Source: Bacteroidia bacterium (lineage in GTDB: Bacteria > Bacteroidota > Bacteroidia > J057 > JANWXU01). Taken from it: a stretch of DNA of 64,000 bases. The notes under the pieces were generated by a model. It saw only the letters and a list, made by a program, of their open reading frames with translations, had not been told where the DNA came from and made no database searches. Of this stretch, positions 24,801 to 30,800 are shown one piece after another. The position numbers and the translations under genes were made by a program. Position 1 is the stretch's first letter. The number at the start of each line of letters is the position of its first letter. Location: assembly GCA_025057395.1 (NCBI GenBank), contig JANWXU010000002.1, positions 1 through 64,000 of the forward strand, read 5' to 3'.

Positions 24801-27800
24801 CCGAGATACGTTGTTAACCCATACGGTTGAGCAAATAATTCCTCAGCCTGTCTTAAGCTTGCCTAGCAGAGTAGGACCTATTTGCGAGGGGCAAACAGTC
24901 CAACTAACCGTAACAGGAGGGCCTCAGGGTATTAATACCTATATTTGGAAGAATCCTAATGCTCTCCAGCTACCCTGTCGTAGTGCAGATTGTGTAATAA
25001 GTACGCCTATATCAGGTACTTACACAGTGGAGTTAGACTTAGAAAAGCCAGGATGCACTGTTGCAAGGGCAAGCACGGAGGTAATAGTGAATCCAAGACC
25101 TAAAGAACCAGGTATACAATCACCAAGGTTTGTGTGTAATAATAGTCAGCTGAGTTTAGCAGCAAATCCTTCACCTTCTACAAGTACCAAATATATTTGG
25201 AATGTTCCAGGAGGAAGAACATATACTATTGATAATAATGCATTTGTGAATATTCCAGCAGCAGACGTACGCTCAGGGATATATACTTTAACGGTCGAAG
25301 TTGAGGGATGTCCTCCTCTAGTAAGTACTTTTGAAGTTCGGCAGGTGAATAGACCTACTATATCTTTACCTCCAAGTGTTACCCTTTGTGAAGGCCAACC
25401 ATTTACCCTAGAAATTAATCCGCCGGTTGCGGGGGCTACTTATGCTTGGAGTGGTCCTAATAATTTTAGCGCTTCAACAGCGCTCATTAGTATACCCTCT
25501 GTTACAACCGCTAGCCAGGGAGATTATAGAGTAAGGGTAAGTTTAGTAGGGTGTGGTGATTTTGATGCGTCTACTAATTTAAGAGTAAACCGCCAGCCTA
25601 CAAGGCAAACAATTACAGCTAATACCCCTATTTGTGCAGGTATAGATTTACAGTTGGGTATTCCAGGGCAGTTAGGAGCTAGCTATCAGTGGGCAGGGCC
25701 AGGAGGCTTTACTTCAACGGAGCAAAATCCTAGAGTGCCGGCAGAAAGGGTTCAAACAGGACAATATGTAGTTACTACTTCAGTACCTCAATGCAGTAGC
25801 CGTACAGATACGATTAATGTGCTACGTTTTGACCCTTCTATTGTTCAGGTTGCCCCTGTTCCACCTATCTGTAAGGGGGGAACTATAGAATTAAAAGCTC
25901 CCTCTATACCAGGGGCAGGTTATATTTGGCGAGGACCGGGCATAAGAACGGGTACCATTAATACTAATCCTACTTTGAATATTTCTCAGGCTGAGCAGAA
26001 TTTTAGTGGACGTTATTCTCTAGAGGTAAGTTTACCAGGTTGTGGTCCTGTAACAAGGACAATAGACGTAGTAGTAAATGACCCGGTAGAAGGACTAAGG
26101 ATTATTAATAATAGCCCTTACTGCTCTAATAGCGAAGTATCGCTTGTATCTCAGGCTACTAAAGATAACAATAGCGCAATTTATGAATGGAGCATCCCGG
26201 CAGGCTCTGCTAAAATACAGGGTCGTATAATTTCTTTGCCAAGAGGAAGCGCGCCACAGGGTATCTATACTTTAACGGTAAGTGTACCCGGGTGTACGGC
26301 TATTGTTGAAACTACGGAAGTGAAAATTAGTCCCTTGCCAGTAGACCCAAGACCAGTAGTTAATAGTCCTGCTTGTGAAGGAAGTATTCTTAATTTTATA
26401 GCAGCAGGGGTAGCGGGGACTAGCTTTACTTGGACGGCGCCTGATGGTAGAACCACATATACTCAACAAAATATACAAGTTCCTGCAACGACCCAGAATT
26501 CAGGTGTATGGCAAGTTACAGCTAGTTCTCCGGGTTGCCCTTCTGTAACAAGTACTGTCTCAGCTGTTGTTAATAAGGTAAATGGAACTCCTGCTATTGT
26601 AGCGAGCTCTCCGGTTTGTGTAGGAGGAAGTGTAAATTTAAGGGTAGAACCTGAGCAGATAGGGGGTACTACTTACAGTTGGGTAGGTCCTAATAATTTT
26701 TCCAGTAATTTAGTAACTCCTACTATTAGCAACTTAACAACCAATGCTAGTGGGGCTTATTCTGTTACTATTACTGTACCGGGGTGCCAACCCGTACAAG
26801 TGGTAGGACAAGTATTAGTGAATAATGCAATTAATTTAAGTGCTATCCAAAATAACTATGATTTTTGCCAGGGTTCTACAATAAGTATAGCAGCGCCTAA
26901 TATTGATGGTGCTACTTATATTTGGACTTTACCTAATGGTACTACTCAAAATAATCCTACACTCAATGTAGCAGCAACTTCTAACAACGCAGGAAGCTAT
27001 TCGCTAAGGGTAAATGTACCAGGTTGCGGCGAAGCAACTCGCAGCTTCACAATTCGAGTAAATGAAAGGCCACAGTCTATTAACCTTGTTTATGCCGATA
27101 ATATATGTTTGGGTAATTCACAACCTTTAACTGCTCCAGAGTTTGTGACAGGTACTACTTATGCCTGGAGCGGTCCAGCAAGTTTTTCTTCTACCAATCG
27201 TGCCCCTGTTGTTACTTTTGATAATTTGAATAAAGCAGGAGTTTATACTGTTATTGTAACCGTTCCGGGGTGCTTGGCAAGTAGTGCCACTGCTAATATA
27301 AAGGTAAATACACCACCCCCTAGTTTTAGTTTTCCGTCTAGCGTTTTTCTATGCGAGGGGCAGTCTCAAGTGCTATCAGGTCCCTCCGTACCAGAAGCTA
27401 CATATAGCTGGGAGGTACCTTCAGGAGCAGCTCCGGGTGGCAACAATCCTAACTATAATTTACAAGCTCCAAATGTAAGGCCAGGTCGTTATCGTTTAAC
27501 GGTGAATGTTCCAGGCTGTGCCCCTGTAACAGCAAGTACTGAGGTGCTATTAATAAGAAGGGCAGAAAGACCAATAGTTTCAACTAATTCGCCTGTTTGT
27601 GTAGGAGGCGCTTTGAATTTAACAGTTACTAATGAGCAACCAGGTGTTACCTACCGATGGAATGGGCCGGGCGGATGGGTAGTAAATTCACCCTTTGCTG
27701 AGCGTAGAAATATTACGCTTGCGGATGAAGGTACCTATCAAGTAATTGCCACGGCTGCAGGTTGTAATGCTGAAACCACAAACGTGGATATTGTAGTTAA

Positions 27801-30800
27801 TGCAGCGCCTTCCATTCCAAATTTTGCACCTATAGAAGCTTGTGAAAGGAGCTCTTTTACTATTTCAGCTCCAACTTTCAAAAATGCTACCTATAGCTGG
27901 AATGGTCCTGCAGGAGAGCAAAGTAGTCAAAATTATGTGCGTAACGATGCCAGAATTACAGATTCGGGAATTTATAGCTTGACAATATCAGTTCCGGGTT
28001 GCTCTTCCGTTGCGGGTAGTGTACAAGTTACGGTAAATAGACCTTTACCTACAGATGCTCGAGCAACTTCCAATTCACCTGCGTGTGAGGGGGGAGCCCT
28101 TTCTTTGAGTGTAACGGGCGTAGCGCGTGCAACTTATAGTTGGAGTGGACCTTATGCATTTGATCCTATTACTCGATCGCAACAGACCCCTATATTGAAC
28201 AATATAACTACAGCTAATAGTGGCAGGTATACAGTAAGAGTACAAGTACCAGGCTGTAGCGATGTAGTACTTAGTACCGACGTAGTTATTAATGCTCTAC
28301 CACCGATAAATATTGTAACTAATTCGCCTGTTTGCGAAGGAAACAATATACTGCTTACTGCTACTGCTGTCAATGGCGCGCAATACACGTGGAGTGGTAG
28401 AGGAGTCACACCGGGTGTAAATAGAAATGCTATAAGTATAGTTGCCGCACCAGCTTCTACAGGAGGAAATTATACGGTAGAAGTAGAAGTACAGGGATGT
28501 GGTAGGCGTACAGCCAGTGCAGTGGTAGAAGTATTTCCAAGGCCGGTTGCCCCAGCTATAAAGGCAAATACGCCTTTATGTAGCGGAGGTACTTTGCAGT
28601 TCACGATAACTCCCTCGCAGGGTGCTAGCTATCGATGGAGCGGCCCAGGTGGTTTCCAATCTACTTTGCAAAATCCTACTATTCCATTTGCAACTACAGC
28701 TAATGCAGGCCGCTATACCGTGGAGGTACAGGTGCCAGGGTGTACGCCTATTACAGAAAGCATAGATGTTGTGGTAGAATCAGGAGTACCTGCTAATTTT
28801 AGTCTTAGTAGTAATTCGCCTATATGCGGAAATACGCCAATAATATTAACAGCTTCTCCTAGCATTTCGGGGGCTCTATATGTTTGGCGTAGTCCAGGAT
28901 TTTTTGACGCTGATACTAGTCGAAGCAATTCTTACACTGTTCCAGAATTCCGAAGGAGAAGTGGAGTATATCAGGTAGAAGTATTATTACCAGGGTGTAA
29001 TAACCGAATTGCTACTACTACTGTTGTTATTAATGATAGTGCTAAAGCTAGAGGCTTTGCTAATGCTACTCCACGTTCGCCCATTTGCAGGGGAGATCTC
29101 TTACGGCTCTTTGCAGAGGGAGTAGCAGGTGCTAGGTATGAGTGGGTAAGTCCAAAGGGTAGGCGTTACCTTACGCAGAATCCTATACTGCGTACAGATA
29201 CTGTTGATGCTAGTGGTAGATGGTTATTAATAGTAACAGTACCGGGTTGTGTAAAGGCAGATACTCAAAGAGTAGATGTGCTGGTAAATACTGCGATAGA
29301 CCCTGCTCCGGTTTCGAATGCTCCTCTTTGTCAAGGGCAAAAATTAGTCTTAACTGCTGCGGCAGGTCCTGTGGGTACCACTTATTTGTGGAAAGGACCC
29401 GAAGCGTTTGAGGCAAGTGGCACTCGGCGTACTGTAGAGGACGATGACCCCGTAGCAGGAATTTATACTGTAACCGTAACTGTTCCTGGCTGTAGTGCAG
29501 TAACACGTACCATCAATATTCAAGTCTTTCCTTCGCTTGCAAACCCGGTGGTAATACCTTCCAACGATACTTTAGTTTGCTCAGGGGCAAGTGTACAATT
29601 GCGAGTACGCACTACCGTACCTAATCCATTTGCTTCTTATCTCTGGACAGGACCCAATGGTTTTGTAAGCACCGATGCCGCACCTATAATTGAAGCAGTG
29701 AATAACCTGCAAGATGGTGTATATACTGTAACGGTAAAGATTCCTGGTTGTGTAGATTATCAAGCTACTACAGGATTGATTCGTATAGTTCGCCGTCCGG
29801 TTGGATTAGCAGCTGGCAATAATGGACCCTTATGTGAAAATGCGACACTTAATCTTACGGTAACAGAGTGGGAGGGCGCTAGCTATAGATGGCAAGGACC
29901 AGCGGGCTTTACAAGTACAGATCCTCGCCCTATACTGTTTGCGGTGAATTCTGCTAATAGTGGAGCTTATTCGGTAGAAGTATCTGTATTAGGCTGCCCT
30001 GTACAAACCCTGGTTACTAATGTATTAGTAAGCGAGCAACCCCGTTTGAATTTGAGTAATGTGCGGAGCAATTCGCCGGTATGCGCAGGGCAGATATTAC
30101 GCTTTACGGCGCCCTTCTATGCAAATGCACGCTATAGCTGGAGTGGCCCTAATGGTTTTAGTTCTACGCAGCAAAATCCTGTAATAAATGGTGCAACAAT
30201 TAATAATGCTGGGCGTTATATTTTAACGGTAAGTACCCCGGGTTGTATTCCTTCTGCAATAGGGTTAGAGGTAGCTGTAAATGCGCTTCCACCTAATTTA
30301 CAGATAACTAGCAATTCTCCGCTTTGCGTAGGAGGCACGCTCCGACTTACGGCTACGGGTATGCCCGCAAACGCTACCATTAATTGGAGTGGTCCTAATG
30401 GGTTCTACAGCAGTGTACTTGACCCGCTAGTATTCATTGCAGACGAAACGTTTGGAGGTACTTATAATGCAAGTATTTTGTTACCGGGTTGTACACCTTT
30501 TGTAATACCTACCATAGTAGAAGTATCGCCCAAACCTGTGCCCAATGCTAGAAGTAATTCTCCTATTTGTGCAGCTAGCCGTCTAAGATTAACAGCAGAT
30601 TTTTATCCTGATGGTACATATCGTTGGACAGGACCGGCAGGTTTCAGCTCTACCGAAGCGAATCCTGATTTTGTTCCTCTTGGTGCGGGGGCTAGCGGCA
30701 CTTATACTGTTTCAATTACTCTACCAGGTTGTGAGGCAGTAACTGATACGGTAAATGTAGTGGTAAATACGCCGCCTTTAAATGTAGTAGCTACTACTAA

